A DNA stretch of 50,128 nt from Baaleninema simplex PCC 7105 (GCF_000332355.1 NZ_KB235958.1:255114-305241), one strand, 5' to 3'; positions 1 to 8,910 are shown, counted from the first letter of the stretch. Made by a program: numbers and translations. The notes: a model not told the origin generated them from the sequence alone.

Positions 1-437
1 CGATAGTCTACGCTGGGGGAACTTCCTTCGTAGGCGATGACGACGCGCAACTCGCTTACGAATTTGGACAATAAGGCGAGTAACGTCCAAACACCGAAGG
101 CGTTGGAAAACACGACATCGGGTTTAAATTTTGACAGTCGCCCGACAATTTGTAGGGGAAGATAGGTGAAGGTACTGCCGTAACCTTTATCGGCTTTTTT
201 GAGAGCGACGAGTTTACGTTCTCCGACAATATCGACGCGAAAAGAATCTTCTAGTCCGGGGGCGAATCCATGCCAGCGACTGGTGTAGACGGTGGTATTG
301 GGGAATAAGTCCGTGAGACATTTCATGGCAGGTTGCCAGTAGAAAAATGCCGAGGTTAACAGCCACGCGACGCGCACTGATGCGGGATCGATCGCTCCCG
401 TTTCTAACGGCGTAGAAGACTCGTTCGTTGCAGTCAT
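1..437 (-). CDS. Glycosyltransferase, family 4-like (3' part outside window)
   Basis: Reading leftward from ATG at 437, an open frame runs off the window edge. The visible 145 residues begin MTATNESSTPLETGAIDP and continue with VRVAWLLTSAFFYWQP, KCLTDLFPNTTVYTSRWHGF and KPDVVFSNAFGVWTLLALL. That is a Rossmann-like N-terminal acceptor domain of a GT-B glycosyltransferase; the donor-binding C-terminal half is not in view. Its ATG overlaps the stop of the gene upstream of it in transcription (434-1450) as ATGA at 434-437, so the two are translationally coupled in one leftward operon. The family assignment rests on fold-like motifs and context, so the sugar and acceptor are unknown. Confidence 0.7.
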   Translation of the reverse strand, partial: MTATNESSTPLETGAIDPASVRVAWLLTSAFFYWQPAMKCLTDLFPNTTVYTSRWHGFAPGLEDSFRVDIVGERKLVALKKADKGYGSTFTYLPLQIVGRLSKFKPDVVFSNAFGVWTLLALLSKFVSELRVVIAYEGSSPSVDY

Positions 438-1450
438 GACGATACCTCAGTAGACGCCTTTTGGTTGGAGCGAACTGTCCCATCTGTCCTGACTTGACGG
501 GTTTCTGAATTCGGTTTTTCGTAAGCCGATCGCCGCAAGCGAAGTTGTACGTCTTCGAGCAATTTGCGGTTGGCAGACATCACGTCCGCCACTAACCCGA
601 ACATCCACAATTGAAAGCCGATGAGGATTAAAATTGCCGCGAGAATCAAACTCGGCGTGCGGGCGCGATCGGGTTCAAATAAAATCAACCAGCGAATACA
701 CAGCAATATCCCCAAGGTGAAGGGAATACTTCCCGCGATCGAAAAGAACCGCAGGGGGCGATAGGTCATGAAAATTCGCAGGATCGTAAAGATCGATCGC
801 TGGATGTAAGCGGGAATGCTTTTCACCAGTCGCGAGGGGCGTAAATAGCCGTTGGTTCGGATGGGAACTGAGGCGATCGCCATTCCCTTTTGTCCCGCTT
901 GAATGATGGTTTCGAGGGTGTAGGTATATTCGTTAAACACGTTTAACTGCATCGCCGCGTTGCGAGAATAGGCGCGAAATCCGCTGGGGGCGTCGGGAAT
1001 TTTCGTGTTGCTGGCGATGCGAACGACCCAACTTCCGAGGCGTTGCAGGACTTTTTTCGCCGGGGAAAAATGCTCGATCTCGGTGATGGGGCGTTCTCCA
1101 ACGACCATCTCGGCGGTTCCGTTGAGAATCGGTTCGATGAGTTTGGGAATATCAGCGGCGCAATATTGGTTGTCGGCGTCTGTGTTGACGATGATATCCG
1201 CCCCCGCTTTGAGGCTGGCGTCGATACCCGCCATGAACACTTTCGCGAGTCCCTGGTTGTGGTCGAAACTGACGATGTGGTCTACGCCGCAGGCTTGGGC
1301 GACTTCGACGGTGCGATCGACGCTACCATCGTTGACAATCAGCCATTCGACCCGATCGATCCCTGGAATGTCGCGGGGGAGTTCGGAGAGCGTCACCCCC
1401 AGGGTGGCTTCTTCGTTGTAACAGGGAATTTGAATAATCAGTTTAGTCAT
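434..1450 (-). CDS. DPM1-like polyprenyl-phosphate glycosyltransferase (GT2) with C-terminal membrane helices
   Basis: This 338-residue protein has a GT2 (GT-A fold) N-terminal domain: IPCYNEE at residues 8-14, VNDGS at 39-43, NTDADNQY around 89-96 (the DxD-type metal/nucleotide-sugar site) and SGFRAYS at 156-162, a signature of dolichyl-phosphate-mannose synthase-like enzymes. Two hydrophobic segments at about 235-258 and 266-290 anchor it in the membrane, as in the bactoprenol-phosphate sugar transferases. By family it moves a sugar from a nucleotide donor onto a polyprenyl phosphate at the cytoplasmic face. That would supply lipid-linked sugar to a GT39-type enzyme such as the one at 3042-4979, which is my inference from proximity. 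It overlaps the next gene by four bases. Confidence 0.86.
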   Translation of the reverse strand: MTKLIIQIPCYNEEATLGVTLSELPRDIPGIDRVEWLIVNDGSVDRTVEVAQACGVDHIVSFDHNQGLAKVFMAGIDASLKAGADIIVNTDADNQYCAADIPKLIEPILNGTAEMVVGERPITEIEHFSPAKKVLQRLGSWVVRIASNTKIPDAPSGFRAYSRNAAMQLNVFNEYTYTLETIIQAGQKGMAIASVPIRTNGYLRPSRLVKSIPAYIQRSIFTILRIFMTYRPLRFFSIAGSIPFTLGILLCIRWLILFEPDRARTPSLILAAILILIGFQLWMFGLVADVMSANRKLLEDVQLRLRRSAYEKPNSETRQVRTDGTVRSNQKASTEVSS

Positions 1451-1506
1451 TGCTGACGGAGAGGGTGGAGTATACCAGGGATTTTATGCGCGATCGATGG
1501 GATTTA

Positions 1507-1586
1507 GGGGAGAAGGGGAGAGGGGGAGATGGGGAGATGGGGAGAGGGGGAGATGGGGAGAGGGGGAGATGGGGAGAGGGGGAGAT
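1507..1586. repeat. G-rich minisatellite (left part)
   Basis: Imperfect tandem units of GGGGAGA, GGGGGAGAT and GGGGAGAT type fill this stretch on the + strand. The array stops exactly at the left end of the insertion sequence and resumes at its right end (2869-2900), so it is one array split by the IS. Pyrimidine versions of the same motif occur at 15211-15253 and 24831-24922. Confidence 0.9.
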
Positions 1587-2868
1587 CTGATAAGGCTATG
1601 ACTTTTACTTAGGAGGTATCGAAAGCCAAAGAAGCCCCAGGATAGGGAGAAGTACGGTGGCGTCCCCAACTCAAGGGAAGTCCTTGAAAGAGGCGGACGA
1701 CAAAAGAGATACAGCCAAGGCGCCAACAAGAAAGAGTTCTCGGTCTGAGGGTCGCGGCGGCCAGACCGGTCGAGTCAGAGTCAGTCCGAGGGGAAGTCGA
1801 AGGCTTTTGGGAGTCTTCCCGACAAGCCCCTTCGGTGATGAGCCAAAGTAAAGCCACAGACATGGCCAGCCAAAGACACTCAGCCCGGTGAGGATGAGTC
1901 AAACGGGTGCGTTGCCAATTAAAGCCATCGCTCTTGAGATCGCGATAAGCCGCTTCAGTCCAAGAGCGAAAGCCATAAAAGGCAGCCGAAGCCGATTGAG
2001 GTGAGGCGTCACTCAGCAACAGCCAAGGGTCTTTGTAATCCTCGTCCCATCGGGCTAACAGGGTACAATCGAGAGGATTTTGGCGAAAGCAGCGTACCGG
2101 TTGACTAAAACTCTCACCAACTCGAACCACTTGCTCGAGAGGTTGCCAGTCGGCGAGAGTTTCCCCCGAGCGCACTTGGTAATAGCCTTGTGAGTTAATA
2201 CGTAACAAAGGATGCCATCCCAGAGCCACAATTTCCTCATACAGCCAACAAGCATAGAGTCCTCGATCGGCCAAAACCCAAACCCTGACCGACTCGGGAA
2301 CCACTCCGCTCAAGCGACGGAGCAAGTCTTGCCACAGGGGCTTCCAGGGGTGTTTCTGGGAAGCTTTCACGATTTTCCAGGCCACGGGAATGCCACTGCC
2401 GCGATAGAGTACGTTGAGTGACAAGACGATAAATTTTTGACCGATATGGGTCGCATCTAAGGCCAGGAACAGGTCGTCGCTCTCTCCTAATAGCTCTAAG
2501 ACCCACTTCAGCAGCGGCGCGAAACAACTGGCTACATCTAGCTCAGCATATTTACGACCGTAAGCTTGGCGTTTTTCTTTGTACCACTGTTGTAGTCTTT
2601 GACGTACGTTGGTGAATTTTTCCCCGTTGACTTGGGCAATACACTCTGACACTTGAGTCAGACTTGAAGAGCGACTCATCATCATGCCAAAGCTCCAGGT
2701 GGCTAGCCCTGATACTTGTGGCAAGGAAAGATTCGGAAAATGACGACTGACTTCTTGCGACCACTGTTTGAGGTAAGCTGAGTTGTATTTCATGGCTTCT
2801 CCTAAACGAGTCTACGGCTTTCTCTTTGTCGGCTCTTTCTCTCTCTCTTACAATCATAGCCTTGTCAG
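1587..2868 (-). mobile_element. IS4-family insertion sequence, complete, 1282 bp
   Basis: The ends carry terminal inverted repeats: CTGATAAGGCTATGA at 1587-1601, and CTGACAAGGCTATGA read on the other strand at 2854-2868 (14 of 15 match). The flanks are identical for 11 bp, GAGGGGGAGAT at 1576-1586 and 2869-2879, compatible with the long target duplications of IS4-type elements. Because the target is itself repetitive, part of that identity could be pre-existing. One intact transposase gene fills the element. I saw no HIP1 octamer inside it although HIP1 is common around it, which fits recent arrival. Confidence 0.9.
1609..2793 (-). CDS. IS4-family DDE transposase
   Basis: This 394-residue protein catalyses cut-and-paste transposition of the surrounding element. 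The catalytic triad can be placed: D113 in LALDATHIG, D176 in VLADRGLY, and E280 inside YGFRSWTEAAYRDLK. The last stretch fits the IS4 signature Y-(2)-R-(3)-E-(6)-K exactly (Y273, R276, E280, K287). A basic, tryptophan- and arginine-rich tail follows. The frame is uninterrupted and runs to 8 codons from the left inverted repeat, so the enzyme is probably functional. Start ATG is at 2793, about 60 bp inside the right end. Confidence 0.93.
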   Translation of the reverse strand: MKYNSAYLKQWSQEVSRHFPNLSLPQVSGLATWSFGMMMSRSSSLTQVSECIAQVNGEKFTNVRQRLQQWYKEKRQAYGRKYAELDVASCFAPLLKWVLELLGESDDLFLALDATHIGQKFIVLSLNVLYRGSGIPVAWKIVKASQKHPWKPLWQDLLRRLSGVVPESVRVWVLADRGLYACWLYEEIVALGWHPLLRINSQGYYQVRSGETLADWQPLEQVVRVGESFSQPVRCFRQNPLDCTLLARWDEDYKDPWLLLSDASPQSASAAFYGFRSWTEAAYRDLKSDGFNWQRTRLTHPHRAECLWLAMSVALLWLITEGACREDSQKPSTSPRTDSDSTGLAAATLRPRTLSCWRLGCISFVVRLFQGLPLSWGRHRTSPYPGASLAFDTS

Positions 2869-2900
2869 GAGGGGGAGATGGGGAGAGGGGGAGATGGGGA
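2869..2900. repeat. G-rich minisatellite (right part)
   Basis: This is the continuation of the GGGGAGA/GGGGGAGAT array beyond the insertion sequence. Its first 11 bases duplicate 1576-1586. Confidence 0.85.
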
Positions 2901-2905
2901 GTGTG

Positions 2906-3028
2906 CATTGGCGGTGCGTGACGATTTTTCGGTCTGGTGTTCGATACCCGATTTTTCTCTTGTCTGTGGGCGGTGTACATTGGCGGTGCGTGACGATTTT
3001 TCGGTCTCGCGTTCGATACCCCATTTTT
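2906..3028. repeat. Two direct repeats of about 51 bp, 72-bp period
   Basis: Copies at 2906-2956 and 2978-3028 both begin CATTGGCGGTGCGTGACGAT and differ at only a few positions near their right halves. They lie between the minisatellite and the stop of the GT39-like gene. The core GTGCGTGAC recurs near 15145 and, inverted, at 3032-3040 and 15196-15203, so it appears to be a dispersed intergenic sequence rather than a gene part. Confidence 0.8.
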
Positions 3029-3041
3029 CAAGTCACGCACC

Positions 3042-4979
3042 CTACGGATTGTTACCTGAAAAAACCGCGATCGCACCGTATTTGTCGGCTTGGGTGAAGG
3101 TTTGTCCGCCCCACTCCAACTCGGTGGCTTGTACGTCGTCGTTTTGGTTGGCGACGATCACGCAGGGGGTAAACTCGCCGTTGGGATAGGGTAAGTCTTT
3201 GGTGGGGTTAGCCTCGACTAAACGCAGGTGTTCGATGCGAAAGGGACTGTCGAGACGCTGTTTTAACAACATCCATAGGGGATATTCCCAAGCGTCGCCG
3301 TCGTAGGACAGACCGATATCGGTACAGCCACTTTCGGCCAGCCAGTCGACGGTTTGGTTGTAAGATTGGCGAATTTCCGGCCGGGGCGTGAAGTATTGGT
3401 CGTTGCGGGAGGTATTGAAAATATTTTCAAGGCGATTTTCTTCGATGTATTTACTGTTGGCGACGATGGGACGGGTTTCGTTAAACAACAGCCATAGCAA
3501 CGACGCCAAAATTAGAAATACGGCCACGGCGTTCGTGAGTTGCGGTTTGACGACTCGTTCTAACACCACGGCGATAAACGGCGATAGTAAGACGAACAGC
3601 GGTAGATGTAGCCGCGATCGCCAGGGCGACCAGATAATGAGGGAACAGAACAGAAGAAAACCCGCGACGATCGCAGCGAGATACAACGCCAGTTTCAGCC
3701 GTTGGTTCCACTCGAACCGCTTCCAATTTCCAAAAAAGGCGATCGCACTGAGAAATCCCAAAATCAGATGGAGGGGATTTCCGGCTAAGTCTTCGTGGTT
3801 GACGCGACTGTGAATGTCGAACTGTTGTCCGGGGGGAAAAGTGGTGTTGGGATCGCTGACATCCGCCCCGATGAGATTGTGGAACTGTTCGACGACGCCA
3901 ATCAGGATCAGGTTGATTTTACGAACGGGGGTACTCAGGTGTAACGCCAGGTTCCGCGAGACGTTCGACAGCAGGAGTTTGAGACTCCAGCCCCCCATAT
4001 CGTAGGTTTCCGTTGCGCCTAGAGGCGAACCGAAGGCGGCGAAGTTGCGAGAATAATGACCCAGGTTCAACCCGAGGGCGATCGCTCCCATAATTACCCA
4101 GGGTTGCCAAATCCGCGTCCGAAACCGCCAAATGCTGGAAATGGCAAACCACAAGCCGAAGGGAAACAGGTACAAGTAGGCAGTACCTTTAGCTAAGATC
4201 GCTAAGCCCAAACTCGCCCCCATTTGGGGAACCTGGGACATTTTGCGCTCGTTGTCCCAGTACCGCAAAACGTAGTAGGCGAAACAGGTCATCCAAAACG
4301 CGCCCACATAGTCGGTTTGGGTGCTAGAACTCTGTAAAATTCCCATCGGAAGCGTTACGCAGACGACGGCGGCCAAAATTTGCCCCCGCAATGACGCCCC
4401 CAACTCTCGAGCGATCGCCGCGACGCCGAACAAACTCCCCACCATCGCCAACCACTGGACGAGATTGGCGAAGCGATCGCCCCCGCTGAGAATTTGCAGT
4501 TGAGTAATGGTGAATCCGGCAAAGGGCCCTTGGTAAATTTGTCGGGTGATGGCGGTGGGATAGTGAGCGACGCTTTGATTTTGCATCCAATGCACTACCC
4601 GCCCCATGTGGTACGTCATCGAATCCCAGTTGTTGGGGGGGGCGATGAGGGCGATCGCCGCGATGGTGGCGACGAGGGCGATCGTGCAGCCCACGAGGAA
4701 CCACTGAAACCACGACGAATGCGACATTGAGGTTTTGGGCATCTCCCGAGGCTGATATTTCGCGATGTAGAAAATCGCCAACAGGTCGAACAGTCCCCAG
4801 GCGAGAGTCAAACTCACCCCCGTCAGGGCTTGGAACGCCCCAAACAGTTCTGTAGTGACGACGACGAACGCCCCCCAACACAACGCCCCAGACAGTACGG
4901 CGTCCGTCCAGGGGTTGCCCCGTTTGCGGAAAACGAGAACCAGCAGGGCTAAGGCGAGAAACGGTAGAACGACCAGCAT
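3042..4979 (-). CDS. GT39/ArnT-like multi-spanning membrane glycosyltransferase
   Basis: The 645-residue product has about ten or more hydrophobic segments from residue 1 to about 500, then a soluble C-terminal domain of about 140 residues facing the periplasm or lumen. The first loop contains APPNNWDSMTYHMGRVVHW, with an acidic residue and a MTYH motif in the place where PMT/ArnT-like GT-C enzymes keep their catalytic aspartate. Such enzymes take a sugar from a polyprenyl-phosphate carrier and transfer it outside the cytoplasm. It is the second gene of a leftward pair, 24 bp after the GT4 gene at 5004-6284, with AAGGG seven bases before its ATG. A likely supplier of lipid-linked sugar is the DPM1-like enzyme at 434-1450. 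The acceptor is unknown. Confidence 0.75.
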   Translation of the reverse strand: MLVVLPFLALALLVLVFRKRGNPWTDAVLSGALCWGAFVVVTTELFGAFQALTGVSLTLAWGLFDLLAIFYIAKYQPREMPKTSMSHSSWFQWFLVGCTIALVATIAAIALIAPPNNWDSMTYHMGRVVHWMQNQSVAHYPTAITRQIYQGPFAGFTITQLQILSGGDRFANLVQWLAMVGSLFGVAAIARELGASLRGQILAAVVCVTLPMGILQSSSTQTDYVGAFWMTCFAYYVLRYWDNERKMSQVPQMGASLGLAILAKGTAYLYLFPFGLWFAISSIWRFRTRIWQPWVIMGAIALGLNLGHYSRNFAAFGSPLGATETYDMGGWSLKLLLSNVSRNLALHLSTPVRKINLILIGVVEQFHNLIGADVSDPNTTFPPGQQFDIHSRVNHEDLAGNPLHLILGFLSAIAFFGNWKRFEWNQRLKLALYLAAIVAGFLLFCSLIIWSPWRSRLHLPLFVLLSPFIAVVLERVVKPQLTNAVAVFLILASLLWLLFNETRPIVANSKYIEENRLENIFNTSRNDQYFTPRPEIRQSYNQTVDWLAESGCTDIGLSYDGDAWEYPLWMLLKQRLDSPFRIEHLRLVEANPTKDLPYPNGEFTPCVIVANQNDDVQATELEWGGQTFTQADKYGAIAVFSGNNP

Positions 4980-5003
4980 CGCAATCCCTTCATTGCAAGA
5001 ACT

Positions 5004-6284
5004 TCACACCCGACGTAACGGTTCGTCCACGGCCTCGAAGATAACGCGGGCGAATTCTTCGGCCACGTTTTCGAGGGCAAAGGCATCGAGACTCGACTCA
5101 ATGCACGAAATGTTGTTTTTGTCAAGTAGCCATTGCGTCAATCCTCGGGCGATCGCATCGGAATTCGTCGAATCGACGCTGATGCCTAGATGGTAGCGTC
5201 GCACGAGTTCTCCCATTAAGCCGTAGTCGGAACTGAGAACGGGTTTTCCGGCGGCCGCCGCCCAAATTAAAATCCCGCTCATGCCCACGTGACGCTGGTA
5301 GGGAGCGAGAACTAAATCCGACAGTTGGAAATAGGCCGGAACGTCGGCTTCGGGGACGAATTCGTACTGTTGCAGGATTTGCACGGGTCGATCGATCTGC
5401 ACTTCGGCGATCTCGGCTTCGATGCGATCGACGATGCGAGATTCCCCCACCAGCAACACACAGAGTTGTTGGCAGAGTTCCGGGGGCAGTTGTCGCAAGC
5501 TGGCGATCGCCTGTAACACCCCTTTCCGCTCGTTCAATGCCCCGAACAACAAGGCGACTCGCCGTTGGGGTTCGATGCCCAATCCGGCGCGAATTTGCGA
5601 GACTCGCTCGTCGGAAACCGGATGGAAATCCAACGGATCGGGGAGGGGAACCGCTTTCGGCGTCGGGGAAAGGCGATCGACGGCTTCGACGGAAAAGCGA
5701 TCGAGACAGAGCATTCGATGCAAGTTGGGATGGCGTAACACCCGCTTCAACACCAGGGTTTCCCGCCAGCGTTGCAGTTGCTCTTTACGAGACGGGCGAT
5801 CGCCGAAAAACTGGTGGTAGTGGAACGTCGGACGAAAGTAAATCCCCGAAAACGGACAGGGTAGCGACGCCCCCAACGCCAAGGGAAGCAGGTACGTATC
5901 GAAATACATCACCACGCAATGAGCCGCCTCGAGCCGTTCTGCCGTGCGGCGCAACAGCTCCCATTCGTCGAAATAGCGGCGTAGGCGTCCCCATTTTGAA
6001 TTCCGAGACGGTAAAGCCGCGAATTCCTCCTCAGAAATTGGAACGACGCGAGTTCTCGCCGTCTCGTTTGCCAGTTCCACCACATCGGGATGTTCGGTGA
6101 CGAATGATGGAGATACGACTAAGGCGATCGCGCGATCGTGTCGCCGCACGTATTCGATAAGATGTCGTAAATAACTCGGGTGATGTCCCCGAACCGACAA
6201 ATCGAACAAAACCGTCGTTTTCCCCGACGGAGACGCGACGGCGGATTGGTTCGGAAAACAAACTGAAGGAGATCGTTCTACCAT
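5004..6284 (-). CDS. Glycosyltransferase family 4 (GT-B)
   Basis: This 426-residue protein has the two-domain GT-B layout. The N-terminal half holds TTVLFDLSVRGHHPSYLRHL near residues 23-42. The C-terminal half holds VALLFGALNERKGVLQAI, VLLVGE, and SDLVLAPYQRHVGMSGILIWAAAAGKPVLSS, the usual donor-nucleotide-binding stretch; the expected E-x7-E glutamates are partly replaced (HVGMSGILIWA). The first 20 residues are poorly ordered and the start could lie slightly downstream. It is the promoter-proximal gene of the leftward operon with the GT39-like gene. Substrate cannot be read from sequence. Confidence 0.82.
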   Translation of the reverse strand: MVERSPSVCFPNQSAVASPSGKTTVLFDLSVRGHHPSYLRHLIEYVRRHDRAIALVVSPSFVTEHPDVVELANETARTRVVPISEEEFAALPSRNSKWGRLRRYFDEWELLRRTAERLEAAHCVVMYFDTYLLPLALGASLPCPFSGIYFRPTFHYHQFFGDRPSRKEQLQRWRETLVLKRVLRHPNLHRMLCLDRFSVEAVDRLSPTPKAVPLPDPLDFHPVSDERVSQIRAGLGIEPQRRVALLFGALNERKGVLQAIASLRQLPPELCQQLCVLLVGESRIVDRIEAEIAEVQIDRPVQILQQYEFVPEADVPAYFQLSDLVLAPYQRHVGMSGILIWAAAAGKPVLSSDYGLMGELVRRYHLGISVDSTNSDAIARGLTQWLLDKNNISCIESSLDAFALENVAEEFARVIFEAVDEPLRRV

Positions 6285-6644
6285 CGACTTTTCGAGCCTT
6301 CGAGACTTGGGATACCGTCGATCGCCATCTCGACGTGCCGAGCGTTGAGTCCGAGCGGAGTCGAGGACTCAAGCCCGTCGCACCCCCGGCTCGAACCCAC
6401 CCAATCCGCAATTTCGCGGAGGCTGTAGCACCCAGGCGGCAACCCAAAGCAAAATAACATTTCAGGTACGAGTGTACTTCTGCACCTTTAAAGTCAGTGA
6501 AATTACGTATAAAATTCACAAAACTTTTAGAATTCACAGGCGAATGTAAAATTCGCGCAAACTCTCCGAACGGGTCGCGGTGGCGCGGTTACAGTCGGGA
6601 GTAGCATCGAAAGAAGAACCTCAGTAATGTTATGGGAGACGAGG
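6285..6644. other. Divergent intergenic region between two glycosyltransferase units
   Basis: This 360-bp gap separates leftward and rightward glycosyltransferase genes and must hold both promoters. It contains GAGTCC...GGACTC arms (about 6349-6372), a small TCCGC/GCGGA hairpin near 6409-6424, and an AT-rich stretch around 6490-6560. I found no strong -35/-10 pair, no RNA gene and no convincing ORF. Confidence 0.55.
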
Positions 6645-7799
6645 ATGTCGAACGTGACGGGAGCCGAAACCACTCCAGTATCTGCCGACCCCCCCGCGAA
6701 CAGCGCTCCGACGATCGCCCTCTTTCTCAGCTACTTGGGGGGAGGCGGTGCCGAACGCGTAATCCTCAACCTCGCTCGAGGACTGCGCGATCGCGGCACG
6801 AACGTCGATATTGTTTTAGGGAAAGCCTGGGGACCTCACCTCAGTAAAATTCCCGACGACGTGCGCGTGGTGGATTTAAACGCGGGGCGAACGGTGGCGA
6901 TGTTACCCGCTCTCGTCGGCTACCTCGATCGCGAACGTCCGGCGGCCTTGTTGTCGGCCATGCACTACGCCAACGAAGTGGCGATCGCCGCCAAATACCT
7001 CAGTCGAAGTTCCACGCGTATCCTCGTCAGCGAACACAACACCGTCTCGAAATCCTTCGGCAACCTCAAGGGACTCAAGCGGTTCGCCATTCCCTTCGCC
7101 GTCCGCTATCTCTATCCCCTCGCCGACGAAGTGGTGACGGTTTCTAAAGGTGCAGCGCAAGCCTTAGCTCGAGCCAGCGGTTTAGACCGGGTTCGCGTAG
7201 TGTACAATCCCGTTATCACCCCCCAATTGCGCGATCGGGCCGCCGAGGCGATCGATCGGGCCTGGTTTCGACCGGGAGAACCTCCGGTATTTCTCGGCGT
7301 CGGGAAACTCGAAGCTCAAAAAGACTTTCCCAACCTGATTCGTGCCTTCGCTAAAGTTCGGCAAAAACAGCCCTGTCGCCTGGGGATTTTGGGCTGGGGA
7401 CCCGATCGCGACGCTCTCGAAGCCCTGATTTCCCAACTCCATCTCGAGAACGACGCCGCCTTACTCGGTTACGCGGACAATCCCTATGCGTACATGGCGC
7501 GATCGAAAGCCTTCGTCTTGTCCTCCGCCTGGGAAGGCTTACCCACCGTCTTAATTGAAGCCTTAGCGTTAGACGTTCCCGTGGTTTCGACCGATTGTCC
7601 CAGCGGCCCGTCAGAAATCCTCGACGGCGGCCGGTATGGAACCCTCGTTCCGGTTGGAGACAGCGACGCCTTAGCCGAAGCCATGACGGAGGTTCTCGAG
7701 GGAGGGGGTAAATCGGCACCTCCTGAGTGGCTCGATCGCTTTACCAACGAGAGTGCGGTCGCAGCGTATTTGCAACTGATGAAGGTGAACGCCCCATGA
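6645..7799 (+). CDS. Glycosyltransferase family 4 (GT-B)
   Basis: A typical GT4 protein of 384 residues from the chosen start. Near the N-terminus is LSYLGGGGAERVILNLARGL, the common GGAERV signature. The C-terminal domain has FLGVGKLEAQKDFPNLIRAF, LGILGWGPDRDALEAL and a well-formed E-x7-E region SSAWEGLPTVLIEALALDVPVVS, so the catalytic centre looks complete. I chose the ATG at 6645 because GGGAG stands six bases before it; an in-frame ATG at 6627 lacks such a site. The stop overlaps the next start as ATGA (7796-7799), so a two-gene unit is likely. It probably extends a surface glycan; donor and acceptor unknown. Confidence 0.9.
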   Translation: MSNVTGAETTPVSADPPANSAPTIALFLSYLGGGGAERVILNLARGLRDRGTNVDIVLGKAWGPHLSKIPDDVRVVDLNAGRTVAMLPALVGYLDRERPAALLSAMHYANEVAIAAKYLSRSSTRILVSEHNTVSKSFGNLKGLKRFAIPFAVRYLYPLADEVVTVSKGAAQALARASGLDRVRVVYNPVITPQLRDRAAEAIDRAWFRPGEPPVFLGVGKLEAQKDFPNLIRAFAKVRQKQPCRLGILGWGPDRDALEALISQLHLENDAALLGYADNPYAYMARSKAFVLSSAWEGLPTVLIEALALDVPVVSTDCPSGPSEILDGGRYGTLVPVGDSDALAEAMTEVLEGGGKSAPPEWLDRFTNESAVAAYLQLMKVNAP

Positions 7800-8827
7800 G
7801 TCATCCGACGGTTAGCATTATCGTTCCCTCCTACAATCGCGCCTATATCCTCGATCGCGCGATCGACAGCGTTCTGGCGCAAACCGTCGCAGACTGGGAA
7901 CTCATCGTGGTAGACGACGGGTCGAAAGACAACACGCAACAGGTGGTCGAACAGTTTGGCGACTCGCGAATTCGCTACCTCCGCCACGATCCCAATCGAG
8001 GGGTTTGTGCGGCACGCAATACTGGAATCGAGGCCGCCAGCGGAACCTACGTCGCCTTTCTCGACTCCGACGATCGGTGGCGTCCCGAAAAGTTGGAAAA
8101 GCAACTGCGCGTCTTCGCCAATTCGCCGCCCAAGGTTGGCGTCGTTTACACTTGGCTGGGGTTTACCGACGCCCAAGGAAATCTCAAGCGCGTCCGCAAT
8201 CCTCGCGATCGCGGAAATTTGCGAGAAAACCTGCTGTTTTCTAATTTAATCGGCACGCCGTCGACGGTGATGGTGAAACGAGACTGTCTCGATCGCGGCG
8301 TGTGGTTCGATCCACGACTGCGATGCGGTGAAGATTGGGATTTTTATTTACAACTGGCGCAAGTTTGCGACTTCGAGGTCGTCCCCGAAGTGTTAGTGGA
8401 CTACTGCGACGACGAAACCAGTCGTTCTACGGACGGTGCGAAAGCCACGAAAAACAGTCAAATCGTCGTAGAAGGTCATTTAAGATTATTTGAGAAATAT
8501 CATCGCCCTCGGGATCTCGCCGCGACAACGTTAGGGACGTTAGAGCCTCACGAAAAAGCCGCGTACTTGTTCGATCTCGGGCGACGGTTGATGTGTCATG
8601 GAAGGCTGGCACGGTCTTCAGAAGCCATTCAACGGGGTCAGTATTATTTGGGGTTAGCTTGTCGGGTGAATTCCAGACAGCCCTATTTAAGAATGCACTA
8701 TCTGGTTTCGCAGTTCGGCGGAAACTTTTACGGGAAAGCGATCGAGTTTGAGAATATGTTGAAACGGTCTTTAAAGTCTGTACTTCAACCGATTTTCAAA
8801 AAATACAATTTTTCAAAAAATATATAA
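7796..8827 (+). CDS. Glycosyltransferase family 2
   Basis: The 343-residue product starts MSHPTVSIIVPSYNRAYILD, followed by VDDGSKDNT (nucleotide binding), AARNTGIEAASGTYVAFLDSDD (DxD metal site) and CGEDWDFYLQL (the acidic catalytic-base region). All the usual GT-A residues are present. The open frame extends 23 codons upstream, but the ATG at 7796 overlaps the previous stop and begins exactly at the domain start, so I use it. The C-terminal 120 residues are outside the catalytic domain, basic, and end in KKYNFSKNI. It acts with the GT4 just upstream. Confidence 0.9.
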   Translation: MSHPTVSIIVPSYNRAYILDRAIDSVLAQTVADWELIVVDDGSKDNTQQVVEQFGDSRIRYLRHDPNRGVCAARNTGIEAASGTYVAFLDSDDRWRPEKLEKQLRVFANSPPKVGVVYTWLGFTDAQGNLKRVRNPRDRGNLRENLLFSNLIGTPSTVMVKRDCLDRGVWFDPRLRCGEDWDFYLQLAQVCDFEVVPEVLVDYCDDETSRSTDGAKATKNSQIVVEGHLRLFEKYHRPRDLAATTLGTLEPHEKAAYLFDLGRRLMCHGRLARSSEAIQRGQYYLGLACRVNSRQPYLRMHYLVSQFGGNFYGKAIEFENMLKRSLKSVLQPIFKKYNFSKNI

Positions 8828-8910
8828 AAAATCGATCGTTTTAAATTTTTAAAAAAGTATTTGTTAATACAGAATTTGAACTCAAATACTGTATTTTTAA
8901 ACTCCAAAAG

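Noticed and set aside
1005-1456. Two rightward ORFs opposite the DPM1-like gene
   Set aside because: The opposite strand encodes a clear GT2 enzyme with all motifs; these frames have no recognisable features.
2906-3028. Two direct repeats with a short spacer, possible minimal CRISPR
   Set aside because: The repeats are about 51 bp, imperfect, with a 21-bp spacer, only two copies, and no cas genes; the core sequence also occurs elsewhere as a dispersed repeat.
5537-6100. Rightward 187-residue ORF opposite the GT4 gene
   Set aside because: It is rich in Arg and Pro, typical of antisense frames in this genome, and the GT4 frame on the other strand is convincing.
6473-6484. GTAC-N4-GTAC palindrome as NtcA site
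   Set aside because: NtcA sites are GTA-N8-TAC; here only six bases separate GTA and TAC.
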